Shown in pieces: positions 34,789 through 43,712 of a stretch of DNA of 64,000 nucleotides (its first letter is position 1; each line of letters begins with the position of its first letter). The stretch comes from Acidobacteriaceae bacterium (GTDB lineage Bacteria; Acidobacteriota; Terriglobia; Terriglobales; Acidobacteriaceae), in contig PLHW01000063.1 in the NCBI GenBank assembly GCA_003139095.1, positions 57,988-121,987 of the forward strand, in the 5' to 3' direction. The notes under the pieces are model-generated. The model had not been told where the DNA came from and searched no databases. It saw only the letters and a list, made by a program, of their open reading frames with translations. The translations under genes were made by a program, and so were the position numbers.

Positions 34789-34995
34789 TCAGCTGCCTCT
34801 GTGAATAAAGCGCAGCAGCAAGACCACCGCGACTCCTAGCACAAGCGCCCCCAGCACGAAGAACTTCCCGATGTCCAGGCCGACGGCGCCCACACCAGAA
34901 AGCTGGCCGCGAGAAGAAGTCCAGCAAATTCCGAGTCCACTCGCATTCCACGAAATGGCCCTGGATGTTTTTGTGGGTCGCGATGTTTCATACAA
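34789..34995 (-). CDS. Possible small membrane protein or gene remnant
   Basis: A 68-residue frame whose last 30 residues read as one convincing transmembrane helix with a basic end (LDIGKFFVLGALVLGVAVVLLLRFIHRGS). The first half is not protein-like, so either translation starts internally or this is the surviving end of a small membrane gene. It lies between potC and a frameshifted antitoxin remnant, which favours decay. Confidence 0.35.
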   Translation of the reverse strand: MYETSRPTKTSRAISWNASGLGICWTSSRGQLSGVGAVGLDIGKFFVLGALVLGVAVVLLLRFIHRGS

Positions 34996-35009
34996 TTAGA
35001 CGGCCTATG

Positions 35010-35325
35010 CTAGTTGTTCCCAACTAACATCAAGCGCTTCCAGGTCCCAACCGATCCGGTCTTGCGCTTCGTTTCAATCGCAGCGATGAGGGCGCGCGAC
35101 ACCTTCGCCTTTTTCGCCGGCCGCTCCTGGGTAAGTTCGCGATGTTCGCGCCAGATGCGGAGCGCGGGCTCGCCGCTCAACCGGCGCTCGATGATCTCCA
35201 GTGGGATGAGTTCGTCGTCACCGTTTTCCAGACGCGCCTTGGCGCATCGTAGGCCTTTACGTCGGCCAGCATTTCCGCATCCTGCATTAGCTTCTCCAGC
35301 GCTTTCACCGGAATCAAGGCGAACC
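35010..35325 (-). pseudogene. Frameshifted XRE-family antitoxin remnant
   Basis: Two minus-strand frames join into one antitoxin-like sequence. The first gives LIPVKALEKLMQDAEMLADVKAYDA, the second AKARLENGDDELIPLEIIERRLSG followed by a helix-turn-helix region (LRIWREHRELTQE...KKAKVSRALIAAIETKRKTGSV). Restoring one base near 35243-35248 rejoins them. The end is also degraded: the usual LAxALGVDLDDLV tail is replaced by LMLVGNN and a stop. This family normally pairs with a RelE/HigB-type toxin, but no toxin gene is adjacent. It begins right at the end of the M3 peptidase gene. Confidence 0.7.
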
Positions 35326-37479
35326 CTACTTCGCCCCATCCTCTGGCAGCAACCCGCGCTCTTTGAGCATAGGCTCGATCTTCGGCTCGCTGCCCGCCCA
35401 CGCCGCGTACATTTTTTGCAGGTCTTCGGTGTTGCCGCGCGAGAGCACCATCTTTCGGAAGCGGTCGCCGTTTGCGCGCGTCAAGCCGCCGTTATCTTCA
35501 AACCACTGATAAGCGGAATCGTCCAGCATCTCGCTCCACAGGTACGCGTAGTAACCGGCTGCATAGCCGGTGCTCCAGATGTGCGAAAAATAACTGGAGC
35601 GGTAGCGCGGAGGAACGGAGCCGATAAGAAGATGCGTCTTTTCCAGGGCCTCGGTTTCAAACGTGTCGGGATTTTGGACGGGCGCGCTGGCCGGCAGCGT
35701 GTGCCACTGCATGTCGAGTTCGGCGGCCGCGACAACCTCGGTCAACGCGTATCCCTGATTGAATTTCTCCGCCTTCTTGATTTTGGCGGCGAGTTCCTTC
35801 GGCATGGGCTCGCCGGTTTGGTAGTGCTTCGCGTAATGACTGAAGACCTCCGGATAGGTCGCCCAGTGCTCGTTGAATTGCGATGGAAATTCGACAAAGT
35901 CGCGAGGTACCTGTGTTCCGGAGATTGATGGATACGTAGTGTCGGCGAACATGCCGTGGAGGGCATGCCCGAATTCGTGGAACATGGTGGTCACGTCGCG
36001 GAAGCTGAGCAGCGCGGGCTGACCGGGCGCGGGTTTGCTGAAATTGGCGACGTTATAGACGACGGGCAGCAGACCCATCAGCTTGGACTGGTTCACGAAA
36101 ACATCCATCCACGCGCCGCCGTTTTTGTTGTCGCGCTTGAAGTAGTCGCAATACCAGAGCGCGAGCGGCTTGCCGTCGGCGTTGGAAACCTCGAAGACGC
36201 GCACGTCGGGCTGGTAGACAGGAATGTCGCTGCGCTCTTTGAAAGAGATGCCGTAAAGCTGATTGGCGGCGTAGAAAACGCCATTCTGCAAAACGTTGTT
36301 CAGTTCGAAGTACGGCTTGATCTCGGATTCATCGAGATCGTACTTCACCTTGCGAACCTGCTCGGCATAAAAATCCCAATCCCAGGGTTGCAAAGTGAAG
36401 CCGCCTTTTTGCTCATCGATGACGGCCTGAATATCCTTGGCCTCGGCGGCGGCGCGGCCAGTCGAGCCCGGAACGAGGGCGTCCATAAACTTGATGGCCG
36501 CCTCCGGAGTCTTCGCCATCTGGTCTTCCAGTCGCCACGCGGCGTAGTTGGGGAAGCCGAGCAGCTTGGCCTTCTGGGCGCGCAGTTGGGCGAGGCGGGC
36601 AATGGTGTCGCGGGTATCGTTGTGGCCGCCGCGCTCAGCGCGATTCCAGGAATTTTCGAAGATGGCCTGGCGCGTGGCGCGCACGCTGAGCGAAACGAGA
36701 TCAGGCTGCTGCGTCGTGTTTTGCAGGGGAACGACGTAGCCCGGCACTTTGCGATCTTTGGCGGACTGCTCCGCGCCCTCAAGGCGCGCGGCGCTGAATC
36801 CGGCCAGCGCGTTTTTGTCGGTGGTGACAAAAGCAGCGTCTTTGGTCGCGCCGAGCAACTTGGTCACAAAGGCATTCGAGAGCGTGGACTCTTCTTCATT
36901 CAACTTTTTCAGATCGGCCTTGTCGCCGTCGGAGAGATTGGCGCCCGCATGCACAAATTCCTTGTAATACCACTCCACAAGATGGAGCGCTTCCGGATCG
37001 AGCTTGAGCGAGGCGCGGTCTTTGTAGATCGCGGAGACGCGCTGGAAAAGTTTGGGGTCGAGGAAGATGGCATCCTGTTGCGCAGCCAGTTTGGGCGCTT
37101 CGATATCCTGCACCTTCTGCAACGTCGGATTCAGGTTGGCGCCGGAGACGCCGTTAAAAACAAGCATGACCCGGGAAAAGAGTTGGCCGGTTTTCTCCAT
37201 CGCGATAATGGTGTTCTCGAAGGTGGGCGGCGCGGAGTTATCTGCAATTATCCGCATTTCGGCGCGCTGCTGCGCCATCCCGGCCTCGATGGCTGGCTGG
37301 TAGTCGGTGTCTTTGATTTTGTCGAAGGGCGGCGCGTGAAAAGGCAACTCGCTGGCGGCGTAAAAAGGATTACTCGGCCCAAACTCGCCCTGGGCGCCCA
37401 TTGCCGGAAGGTTGTTAGCGATTAGACCTGCCAATACAAGTATCCCCTTAAAAAGAGTGCGTGAACCCAAAATGCTCAT
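35326..37479 (-). CDS. M3-family zinc metallopeptidase (peptidyl-dipeptidase Dcp-like), exported
   Basis: A 717-residue thimet-oligopeptidase-family enzyme that cleaves short peptides. The zinc site is HEFGH with His501, Glu502 and His505 inside [15 protein letters not shown]; the distal Glu and family region [12 protein letters not shown] follow. A signal peptide (about 1-29, [19 protein letters not shown]) predicts export to the periplasm, as in Dcp-type members. Other family marks are [20 protein letters not shown] and [22 protein letters not shown]. It stands alone, divergent from bipA. Confidence 0.92.
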   Translation of the reverse strand: MSILGSRTLFKGILVLAGLIANNLPAMGAQGEFGPSNPFYAASELPFHAPPFDKIKDTDYQPAIEAGMAQQRAEMRIIADNSAPPTFENTIIAMEKTGQLFSRVMLVFNGVSGANLNPTLQKVQDIEAPKLAAQQDAIFLDPKLFQRVSAIYKDRASLKLDPEALHLVEWYYKEFVHAGANLSDGDKADLKKLNEEESTLSNAFVTKLLGATKDAAFVTTDKNALAGFSAARLEGAEQSAKDRKVPGYVVPLQNTTQQPDLVSLSVRATRQAIFENSWNRAERGGHNDTRDTIARLAQLRAQKAKLLGFPNYAAWRLEDQMAKTPEAAIKFMDALVPGSTGRAAAEAKDIQAVIDEQKGGFTLQPWDWDFYAEQVRKVKYDLDESEIKPYFELNNVLQNGVFYAANQLYGISFKERSDIPVYQPDVRVFEVSNADGKPLALWYCDYFKRDNKNGGAWMDVFVNQSKLMGLLPVVYNVANFSKPAPGQPALLSFRDVTTMFHEFGHALHGMFADTTYPSISGTQVPRDFVEFPSQFNEHWATYPEVFSHYAKHYQTGEPMPKELAAKIKKAEKFNQGYALTEVVAAAELDMQWHTLPASAPVQNPDTFETEALEKTHLLIGSVPPRYRSSYFSHIWSTGYAAGYYAYLWSEMLDDSAYQWFEDNGGLTRANGDRFRKMVLSRGNTEDLQKMYAAWAGSEPKIEPMLKERGLLPEDGAK

Positions 37480-37617
37480 ATCCCGTGGTTTCCTTCGCGT
37501 TTTTCACTGTACTTATTCATTGTAAAGGACGATGTAATTCCGTGATGCCGCGCCGCCCAGTCGGTCCGCGCATAGTAAAGTAATAAGCGAGGATAGCAAC
37601 CCTCGAAGGGAACCGAT

Positions 37618-39444
37618 TTGAGTTCAGGCATTCGCAACATCGCAATCATAGCCCATGTCGACCATGGCAAGACAACGCTGGTCGACGCCATGCTGCAACA
37701 GAGCGGCACTTTTCGCGCCAACGAGCACCACGTCGAGCGCGTCATGGATTCCAACGAACTGGAGCGCGAGCGCGGCATCACGATTCTGGCGAAGAATACG
37801 GCCATTCATTATCACGACGTGAAGATCAATATCGTCGATACCCCGGGCCACAGCGATTTTGGCGGCGAGGTTGAACGCGCGCTGAAAATGGTGGATGGCG
37901 TCATGCTGCTAGTCGACGCCAGCGAAGGTCCGCTGCCCCAAACGCGCTACGTGCTGGGCAAGGCGCTGGAGGCCAAGCTGCCCCCGATTGTCGTCATCAA
38001 CAAGATTGACCGCAGCGACGCGCGCCCGCAGGAAGTGCTCAACGAAATTTACGATTTGTTCATCGACCTCGACGCCAAGGAAGACCAGCTCGATTTTCCC
38101 GTGCTCTACACCAATGCGAAGACGGGTACGGCGACAACGGAGATCACAGGTGGAGGCGAGAATCTGCGGCCGCTGTTCGATGCCATCCTGAGCACGATTC
38201 CCGCTCCCAAGGGCGATGCCGCGGGGCCGCTGCAAATTCTGGTCGCCAACCTCGATTACAGCGACTATCTCGGTAGGCTGGCGATTGCCCGCGTATTCAA
38301 CGGCACGCTTTGGACGGGCGAAGACGTGGCCATCGCCAAGCTGGACGGCACATTCCACAAAACGAAAATCACAAAGCTGTTTTCGTTTTCCGGCCTCAAG
38401 CGCACCGATATCACCGAGACCGAACTTGGCGACATCATTTCCGTGGCGGGCGTGGAAGGCATCACGATTGGCGAGACGATTACGAACGTCGAGAATCCCG
38501 CGCCGCTCCCGCACATCGCCATCGACGAGCCCACGATTGCGATGCTGTTCACCGTGAACACGTCGCCCTCCGCAGGGCGCGAGGGCACATACGTTACTTC
38601 GCGCAATCTGCGCGAGCGGCTGGAAAAAGAGCTGCTGACCAACGTCTCTCTGCGCGTCGAAGCGACGCCAACCACCGATTCTTTCAAAGTGCTGGGTCGC
38701 GGCGAACTGCAACTTTCCATCCTGATTGAGATGATGCGCCGCGAAGGCTACGAGCTGATGGTGGGCAAGCCCGAGATCGTAACCAAGCGAATCGACGGCA
38801 AGCTGATGGAGCCGGTGGAAAAGCTTACGATCGACGTGCCGGAAGGATTTGTGGGCGTGGTGATGGAGCAGCTCGGCTCGCGCAAGGGCGAGGTCGCCAA
38901 CATGCACAACCACGGCTATGGGCGCGTGCGCATCGAATTCCGCGTGCCCAGCCGCGGATTGATCGGCCTGCGCAGCCAACTGCTCACCGATACCCGCGGC
39001 ACCATTGTCATGAATTCGCTGTTCGATGGATACACGGAGTGGCAGGGCGACATTCCGCATCGCTTGACGGGCGCGCTGATTGCCGACCGATCGGGCACTT
39101 CGACCGCGTATGCATTGTGGGGTCTGCAAGAGCGCGGCGAGCTATTTGTCGGCCCCGGCGTGGAACTCTACGAGGGCATGATCGTCGGCGAGAACGCGAA
39201 GGATTCGGACCTCGACGTGAACGCCGTCCGCGAGAAAAAGCTGACCAACATGCGCGCCTCAACCGCGGACGAAGCCATCCGCCTCGTCCCCTTCCGCCAA
39301 CTCAATCTGGAACAGGCGATCGAGTTCATTGCCGACGATGAATTTGTCGAAGTGACGCCGAAGTCGCTGCGATTGCGCAAGAAAGTTTTGCAGTCGAACC
39401 AGCGAAAGAGGAAGTCGCTCGCGACGGTCGAAGAGGGCGGATGA
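37618..39444 (+). CDS. typA: Ribosome-associated GTPase BipA/TypA
   Basis: A 608-residue translational GTPase of the EF-G superfamily that helps 50S assembly and stress growth. G1 is AHVDHGKT (12-19), G2 lies in RERGITI, G3 is DTPGH, G4 is NKID. EF-G-like domains II, III and V follow, then the BipA-specific C-terminal domain ([38 protein letters not shown]). The start is TTG at 37618 with GAAGGG seven bases upstream. Its stop overlaps the next gene by four bases. Confidence 0.95.
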   Translation: MSSGIRNIAIIAHVDHGKTTLVDAMLQQSGTFRANEHHVERVMDSNELERERGITILAKNTAIHYHDVKINIVDTPGHSDFGGEVERALKMVDGVMLLVDASEGPLPQTRYVLGKALEAKLPPIVVINKIDRSDARPQEVLNEIYDLFIDLDAKEDQLDFPVLYTNAKTGTATTEITGGGENLRPLFDAILSTIPAPKGDAAGPLQILVANLDYSDYLGRLAIARVFNGTLWTGEDVAIAKLDGTFHKTKITKLFSFSGLKRTDITETELGDIISVAGVEGITIGETITNVENPAPLPHIAIDEPTIAMLFTVNTSPSAGREGTYVTSRNLRERLEKELLTNVSLRVEATPTTDSFKVLGRGELQLSILIEMMRREGYELMVGKPEIVTKRIDGKLMEPVEKLTIDVPEGFVGVVMEQLGSRKGEVANMHNHGYGRVRIEFRVPSRGLIGLRSQLLTDTRGTIVMNSLFDGYTEWQGDIPHRLTGALIADRSGTSTAYALWGLQERGELFVGPGVELYEGMIVGENAKDSDLDVNAVREKKLTNMRASTADEAIRLVPFRQLNLEQAIEFIADDEFVEVTPKSLRLRKKVLQSNQRKRKSLATVEEGG

Positions 39445-39674
39445 AGAATTCCAAGGCCAGGGTTCGGGCGGATTCCGGCAAAGACGTCCGCATGTTCCTC
39501 ATACCTTGCAGCTGTGGCGCGAGCTTCGCCGTCGCCGAGAATTACGATCGCCAGGGCATGCACCTGCGCAGCTTTATTCCCTGCCCCAAGTGCGGAAAGC
39601 GCCACGACCCGCGCAACCGCCTGCTGCGCCTCGGCTATCATCCAGAGCGCTTCTGGACCGTCGACGATTGCTAG
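39441..39674 (+). CDS. Small zinc-ribbon-like protein coupled to typA
   Basis: A 77-residue basic protein. Cys23-x-Cys25 (IPCSCGASF) and Cys48-x2-Cys51 ([10 protein letters not shown]) make a likely four-cysteine zinc knuckle or ribbon. The N-terminus is rich in Lys and Arg. Its ATG overlaps the typA stop (ATGA), so it is translationally coupled to the GTPase gene. I do not recognise a named family; a nucleic-acid- or ribosome-binding role would fit the composition and partner but is not shown. Confidence 0.75.
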   Translation: MKNSKARVRADSGKDVRMFLIPCSCGASFAVAENYDRQGMHLRSFIPCPKCGKRHDPRNRLLRLGYHPERFWTVDDC

Positions 39675-39730
39675 CGGCGGCAACGGGTTCGCATCGTAAC
39701 ATCTGAGACTCTGCGAAGGAGAACGTTCGA

Positions 39731-40210
39731 ATGTCTCCCAGATCGCGGGTTGGCTGGCCGTCTGTTGCGGGGGCGGCCCGGACGGCGATTGCCACGACTG
39801 CGTCGTTCCTCATCGCGCGCTTGTCAGGCTTGCCCGAAGCCTACTGGGCTGCGATCCTGACGCTGGTGATCATGCAGTCCACGCTGCGCGCGACTTGGAA
39901 GATTTCCCTCGAACGATTTATCGGCACGCTGCTCGGGGCCATCGCCGGCGGGTTGCTGGCGCGCTTGTTGCCGTCAGCGTGGTGGGTTTTTGCCGCGGGA
40001 GTTTTTGTGGTCGGCCTCGTCTGCGCTCTTCTGCGCCTCCAAAATTCCTATCGCTTCGCCGGCATCACGCTGGCAATCGTAATTCTGATCCCGCACACGG
40101 CCGCCCCGTGGATCGTGGCGCTACACCGCTTTATCGAAGTCTCGATCGGAATTGTAGTGGGATTGGCGGTAACCGCAATTTGGCCGGAGCCGGCGCCGGC
40201 TGCATCATAA
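39731..40210 (+). CDS. FUSC/aromatic-acid-exporter-family membrane protein (short)
   Basis: A 159-residue membrane protein with about four or five transmembrane helices, of the type AYWAAILTLVIMQSTLRATWKISLERFIGTLLGAIAGG and FAGITLAIVILIPH. This is the N-terminal pore-like half found in FUSC and ArAE_1 proteins; full-length pumps are usually two to four times longer. Short stand-alone versions are common and may work as oligomers. It follows the zinc-ribbon gene after 56 bases and precedes tRNA-Arg. Confidence 0.8.
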   Translation: MSPRSRVGWPSVAGAARTAIATTASFLIARLSGLPEAYWAAILTLVIMQSTLRATWKISLERFIGTLLGAIAGGLLARLLPSAWWVFAAGVFVVGLVCALLRLQNSYRFAGITLAIVILIPHTAAPWIVALHRFIEVSIGIVVGLAVTAIWPEPAPAAS

Positions 40211-40222
40211 AATAACCGCGGT

Positions 40223-40251
40223 TTGATGACTGTGCGCCGAGGTTGTAAACT
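40223..40251 (+). promoter_or_regulatory. Candidate promoter of tRNA-Arg
   Basis: TTGATG (40223-40228), a 17-base spacer and TAAACT (40246-40251) lie so that transcription would begin within a few bases of the tRNA 5' end at 40260. Each box matches consensus at four of six positions. Confidence 0.5.
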
Positions 40252-40259
40252 CAAAGAAC

Positions 40260-40336
40260 GCGCCCGTAGCTCAGCTGGATAGAGCGGCAGCCTCCGGAGC
40301 TGTAGGTCGGGAGTTCGAATCTCTCCGGGCGCGCCA
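40260..40336 (+). tRNA. tRNA-Arg (anticodon CCG)
   Basis: A complete cloverleaf can be drawn: acceptor GCGCCCG/CGGGCGC, D arm GCTC-AGCTGGATA-GAGC, anticodon arm GCAGC-CTCCGGA-GCTGT with anticodon CCG, a short AGGTC variable loop, T arm GGGAG-TTCGAAT-CTCTC, and an encoded 3' GCCA. It reads CGG arginine codons. Confidence 0.95.
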
Positions 40337-40343
40337 CATCAAC

Positions 40344-41024
40344 TCACCACCGCAGCCCCACCGTAATCGGCCACACCACATCCTCGACATCGCTGAAGTA
40401 CGCCTTGTGGTAGCGCCACTCGGCATAGACCTTCGCCTTATGCCAGCGGTTCAAGCTGTAGGTAATGCCGCCGCCATAGTTGTAGCCCCCGGCAATCTTG
40501 TTGAAGCTGCCGAGCGACTGCGCAGGCGTGTCGGGAACGAAGCCGTTGACGCAGTAGATATCCCACCACACCCACGCCGGCTGGCACACCGAGCCGACGC
40601 GCAGCGGCCCGGCGTTGGAGTACACGTCGCGGCGATAAAAGCCGATGCCGAAAATTCCGTACGCACCCCATGGGCCGACATGAAATGGCGAGCGCACGAT
40701 GCCGTTGAGCGAGACCGCATTCAGGGACCCGTCGGCGCTGCCAAGCGATTGCGTGTTGGCGACGCTCGGCCGGAACGAAAGCTTGTAGTACATGTATTCG
40801 GCGCTGACCCCGAACAGTTTACTGAAGTTGTAACCCGCGCCCCCTGTGCCTTCGAACGAGTTGCCGACGAAGCCGCCCACATCGCCGCGGCCAATTCCGT
40901 ACCCGCCGCCCACGTTGAAGTTGTAGCGCGGGAAGGCGCGTGGCGCATCCTGCGCCAAGCTCGGAACGGTGATGAGAGCCATACAAAGAACAAAGAGCAG
41001 CTTATGATGCCAGTGCTTCCGCAA
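40344..41024 (-). CDS. Outer-membrane beta-barrel protein
   Basis: About 226 residues with a signal peptide (HHKLLFVLCMALITVPSLAQ) and alternating aromatic/glycine strands (YNFNVGGGYGIGRGD, GGAGYNFSKLFGVSAEYMYYKL, YGGGITYSLNRWHKAKVYAEWRYH) ending in VGLRW, the terminal-aromatic signal for barrel insertion. It is probably an eight-stranded OmpA/OmpX-like barrel. The frame extends to an ATG at 41090, but TTG 41024 has AGGAGA six bases upstream and gives a better signal peptide. Function unknown. The gene ends a few bases from tRNA-Arg on the opposite strand. Confidence 0.83.
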   Translation of the reverse strand: MRKHWHHKLLFVLCMALITVPSLAQDAPRAFPRYNFNVGGGYGIGRGDVGGFVGNSFEGTGGAGYNFSKLFGVSAEYMYYKLSFRPSVANTQSLGSADGSLNAVSLNGIVRSPFHVGPWGAYGIFGIGFYRRDVYSNAGPLRVGSVCQPAWVWWDIYCVNGFVPDTPAQSLGSFNKIAGGYNYGGGITYSLNRWHKAKVYAEWRYHKAYFSDVEDVVWPITVGLRW

Positions 41025-41195
41025 TCTACTTCTCCTATTTGTAGAGTCGAAATTGGTGCCGGGCTGTGCCGCCTTGAAAGCAGCACCCAAAACCTAAGCC
41101 GTTCGAGATGCCGACGCGCCGCTTCGCGCACCCTTCCTTATTTAGGATGCACGGGACGGGCACGCCCACGCAGCTTTCTCCCCGAAACATTTCAC

Positions 41196-42035
41196 TCACT
41201 GCCTTGCGCCGGCTGACGAGTTGGAGTGACTCAGCTTTTTGTAAAACACCGGCCAATACTCGCGCAGGAAGTTGCCGCCGGCGCGAGTCGCCAAATCTAT
41301 GCCGTAGCGCATCAAGGTGTCGCCCGCGGTGCGGTTTCGATCCGGCCAGTAAGCGTTCGCCAAACCCTCGCCCAGCAACGGACCCACCAAACCGGAGATG
41401 TTCGCGACATCTTGTCCCGAGTCGTTTCGCGTGACAAAAAGGCGCTTCACAGAATATTTCACGGCCCCACCAAAGCTCGGATCTTTTTCTGGAAAGAAGC
41501 GCGGATCTTCATGCAGCGCCGAAGCGAGCATGAAGGTGCCGAAGAATTCGCCGGACGCCTGCCGCGCCATCGACGAGCCGAATCTTTTTCCGTATGCGTC
41601 CCAGCCCTCTCCGAAGCCGGTGGGAGAATTTTCCGCCTGCCCAATCGCCGATCCCATTGCCGAATACAAGATGGTGTGAAACGAAATGCTGTTATCGACG
41701 AATAATTCGAACTTCTGGCCGGGCGAAATCGGTTTCGTGCTCGCGGCAATGTCCGGAAAGAACAAGGACCTCTTATCCATCAGATTGAAAAACTCGACCG
41801 GCGCCTTGGCGGCGTCGGAGACGCCGCGCGCCAGGGTCTCGCCTGCATTGGACGGCTTATTTTCCTGCGCGCCCTGCTCCGGCGGCTTGCCCGTGTCCTG
41901 CGCGTGAACGTTCTCCAGCAGTGGAATCAAGACTAGGAGGAGCGTCACGATTGACGCACCCATCCATCGCCGGTGGAAAAACGATGGACCCGCATTCGCG
42001 GAGGCAATCGTCGACAAACCTCGACCAGTTGGCAT
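41196..42035 (-). CDS. Exported protein of unknown function
   Basis: A protein of 279 residues (or 255 if translation starts at ATG 41963, which gives a clean signal peptide MGASIVTLLLVLIPLLENVHAQ). The mature part starts with a Gln/Pro/Lys-rich linker, then about 190 residues with GQKFELFVDNSISFHTILYSAMGSAIGQAENSP, RQASGEFFGTFMLASALHEDPRFFPEKD and GLVGPLLGEGLANAYWPDRNRT. The amphipathic Gly/Ala/Phe-rich segments may touch the membrane. I do not recognise the family. It precedes the barrel gene on the same strand with a 171-base gap. Confidence 0.8.
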   Translation of the reverse strand: MPTGRGLSTIASANAGPSFFHRRWMGASIVTLLLVLIPLLENVHAQDTGKPPEQGAQENKPSNAGETLARGVSDAAKAPVEFFNLMDKRSLFFPDIAASTKPISPGQKFELFVDNSISFHTILYSAMGSAIGQAENSPTGFGEGWDAYGKRFGSSMARQASGEFFGTFMLASALHEDPRFFPEKDPSFGGAVKYSVKRLFVTRNDSGQDVANISGLVGPLLGEGLANAYWPDRNRTAGDTLMRYGIDLATRAGGNFLREYWPVFYKKLSHSNSSAGARQ

Positions 42036-42147
42036 CGCTAGAGATTACCGAATCCCCGGCCAGACAGCAAACGCTTGGGGTGGTCAGGGGTGGGCACGCG
42101 CACGCCTCGGCGCTTATTCTCCCGGCGCGCTATCCCTCCCGGTACCC

Positions 42148-42576
42148 CTATTTCTCCTGAATAGACTCCAGATATTTAACCAGGCTTTCGATCCGCACCT
42201 GTGAACTGTCCTTGTGCCCATGGGCCATGGAGCGAAACACGGGTCCCCAGATCGGCATTTCCGACGAGCCATGCGCAGGTTTGGCGAACTCGCCGTCGAC
42301 AGTCTCCGTCACCCGCATTTCCGGGAATGTGCCGTGATTGTTTTTCGCCAGCTGCGTCAGATCGGGAGGCCACGTCTTGAGTTGCGCTGAAAAAGGTCCC
42401 CCACCTTTTCCGTCGGCGCCATGGCACAACGCGCAGTATGAAGTGTAAAGCTGCTTGCCGGAAATGGGCTCGGCGCTGGCGGGCGCGGATTTGCTCGCCG
42501 TTTGCGCAACGCCCGTCGCCAGCAGAACGCTCGTTCCCAGCATTGCAATGCACAAACTAGTCACTATCCGGCACAT
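42148..42576 (-). CDS. Periplasmic monohaem cytochrome c
   Basis: About 142 residues with a signal peptide (MCRIVTSLCIAMLGTSVLLATGVAQT) and one haem-attachment motif C48-A-L-C51-H52 in YTSYCALCHGADGKGGGP. EMPIWGPVF supplies a likely methionine axial ligand. This is a class I, small electron-transfer cytochrome. ATG 42576 is chosen over an ATG eight codons earlier because AGGAG stands five bases before it. No oxidase or dehydrogenase partner is adjacent. The upstream gene overlaps by about 20 bases. Confidence 0.88.
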   Translation of the reverse strand: MCRIVTSLCIAMLGTSVLLATGVAQTASKSAPASAEPISGKQLYTSYCALCHGADGKGGGPFSAQLKTWPPDLTQLAKNNHGTFPEMRVTETVDGEFAKPAHGSSEMPIWGPVFRSMAHGHKDSSQVRIESLVKYLESIQEK

Positions 42577-42841
42577 GTTGGCTCCTTTGCGACTCAACAC
42601 AGCATAATCGTACGCTTGTCGAATGCTTTCTCACAGGCGACTCTTCTGCCCGGGTCAACACATACTCCAGCAACTCCGGCACGGTCATTCCCGCATCCAG
42701 CAGCAAAATCATCTGCTCCGAGCTGACTCCGGCCTCGTCCCCCAGAACCACCAGCTTAGCGATGGCACGCTCCAGGACGTTGAGAGGCGAACTGAAAGGC
42801 TCAGAACGGCTTCCGTTTGCGAAAAATGCAATATCTGTCAT
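42557..42841 (-). CDS. Small hypothetical protein upstream of the cytochrome gene
   Basis: A 94-residue frame. Residues about 18-68 look like a real helical domain (PLNVLERAIAKLVVLGDEAGVSSEQMILLLDAGMTVPELLEYVLTRAE); the last 25 residues look random and overlap the cytochrome start, so the stop may be read in poorly constrained sequence. No family recognised. The reading direction and overlap suggest coupling to the cytochrome gene. Confidence 0.5.
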   Translation of the reverse strand: MTDIAFFANGSRSEPFSSPLNVLERAIAKLVVLGDEAGVSSEQMILLLDAGMTVPELLEYVLTRAEESPVRKHSTSVRLCCVESQRSQHVPDSD

Positions 42842-42953
42842 CGGGGCGCTTCCGTCTTGTCGCTATTCTGCCTCAAAGGGGCCGATCGCGATGTGATGAA
42901 CCTTACGCGCAATTGTGATGAACCAGGCTGCGCCAGCGCTCTACAAAAGCCCT

Positions 42954-43712
42954 CTACGGCGCGCCCAATGCGCGCTGCTTGAGCTCGCTCGCAGCCTTTT
43001 CCAGGTCTTCCAGACGGCCCAGATCGCGCCAATACCATTCGTCGGCGCGGAACCCAAGAATCATTTCTCCTTCGCCCGCCAGCCGCATGTAGGAAGTGAC
43101 GATGGAGAAAATGCCCAGGTCGCTAAGCCTGCCAAGAAGGCGTGGCGAGACCACGTGAATCCCGGAAAACGCGAGCGCCCGCACATGCCGCGATGGGCGC
43201 ACCATCTCAGCGGTCGCGTCACGCCCCAGGCACCGCCCGCACAGACGCAGGTCCTCGTCAAACAGCAGGTAACGGGATGTCTCGCGCTCCTGCACCGCCA
43301 GCGTCGCAAGGGCGCGCTTGGCCTTGTGAGTCTCGGCCAGGCGGGCAAGATCGATGCTGCTCACCAGATCGACGTTGTGCAAAACAATCGGCTCGTCGCG
43401 CCCCACGCTTTCCCGGTCGGCAAGAAAAAAATGCGCGGCCTTTTTCAACCCTCCGCCCGTATCGAGCAATACATCTTCACGGGAAATTTCGATGCGCATG
43501 CCAAAGTTCTTGTGCGCCGCGAGATACTCGCATATCTTGTCGGCAAAGTGATGGACGTTGATCACCACCTCGCTCACCCCAAAGGTACGCAGGCGCGCGA
43601 GCACGATTTCGAGCAGCGTGCGGCCGTCTAACTCAACCAGCGCCTTGGGCCGATCGTTCGTCAGTGGGCGCAACCGCGTGCCCAGGCCCGCGGCAAAGAT
43701 CATCGCTTTCAT
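42954..43712 (-). CDS. MurU-like sugar-1-phosphate nucleotidyltransferase
   Basis: A 252-residue nucleotidyltransferase with the family start KAMIFAAGLGTRLRPLTNDRPKALVELDGRTLLE (nucleotide-binding GxGTRxRP and the following PKAL) and a metal-site HNVDLVSSIDLARL (where many relatives have NxD). It is most like MurU, which makes UDP-MurNAc from MurNAc-1-phosphate, or mannose-1-phosphate guanylyltransferases. ATG 43712 overlaps the kinase-RapZ stop by four bases (ATGA), so the frame's 39-codon upstream extension is rejected. The coupling with an AmgK-like kinase supports a role in cell-wall sugar recycling. Confidence 0.88.
   Translation of the reverse strand: MKAMIFAAGLGTRLRPLTNDRPKALVELDGRTLLEIVLARLRTFGVSEVVINVHHFADKICEYLAAHKNFGMRIEISREDVLLDTGGGLKKAAHFFLADRESVGRDEPIVLHNVDLVSSIDLARLAETHKAKRALATLAVQERETSRYLLFDEDLRLCGRCLGRDATAEMVRPSRHVRALAFSGIHVVSPRLLGRLSDLGIFSIVTSYMRLAGEGEMILGFRADEWYWRDLGRLEDLEKAASELKQRALGAP

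Noticed and set aside
34871..34999. Short plus-strand frame (42 codons) after potC
   Set aside because: Starts MSRPTAPTPES and has no ribosome-binding site or recognisable fold; it lies in decaying DNA, so chance is the simplest reading.
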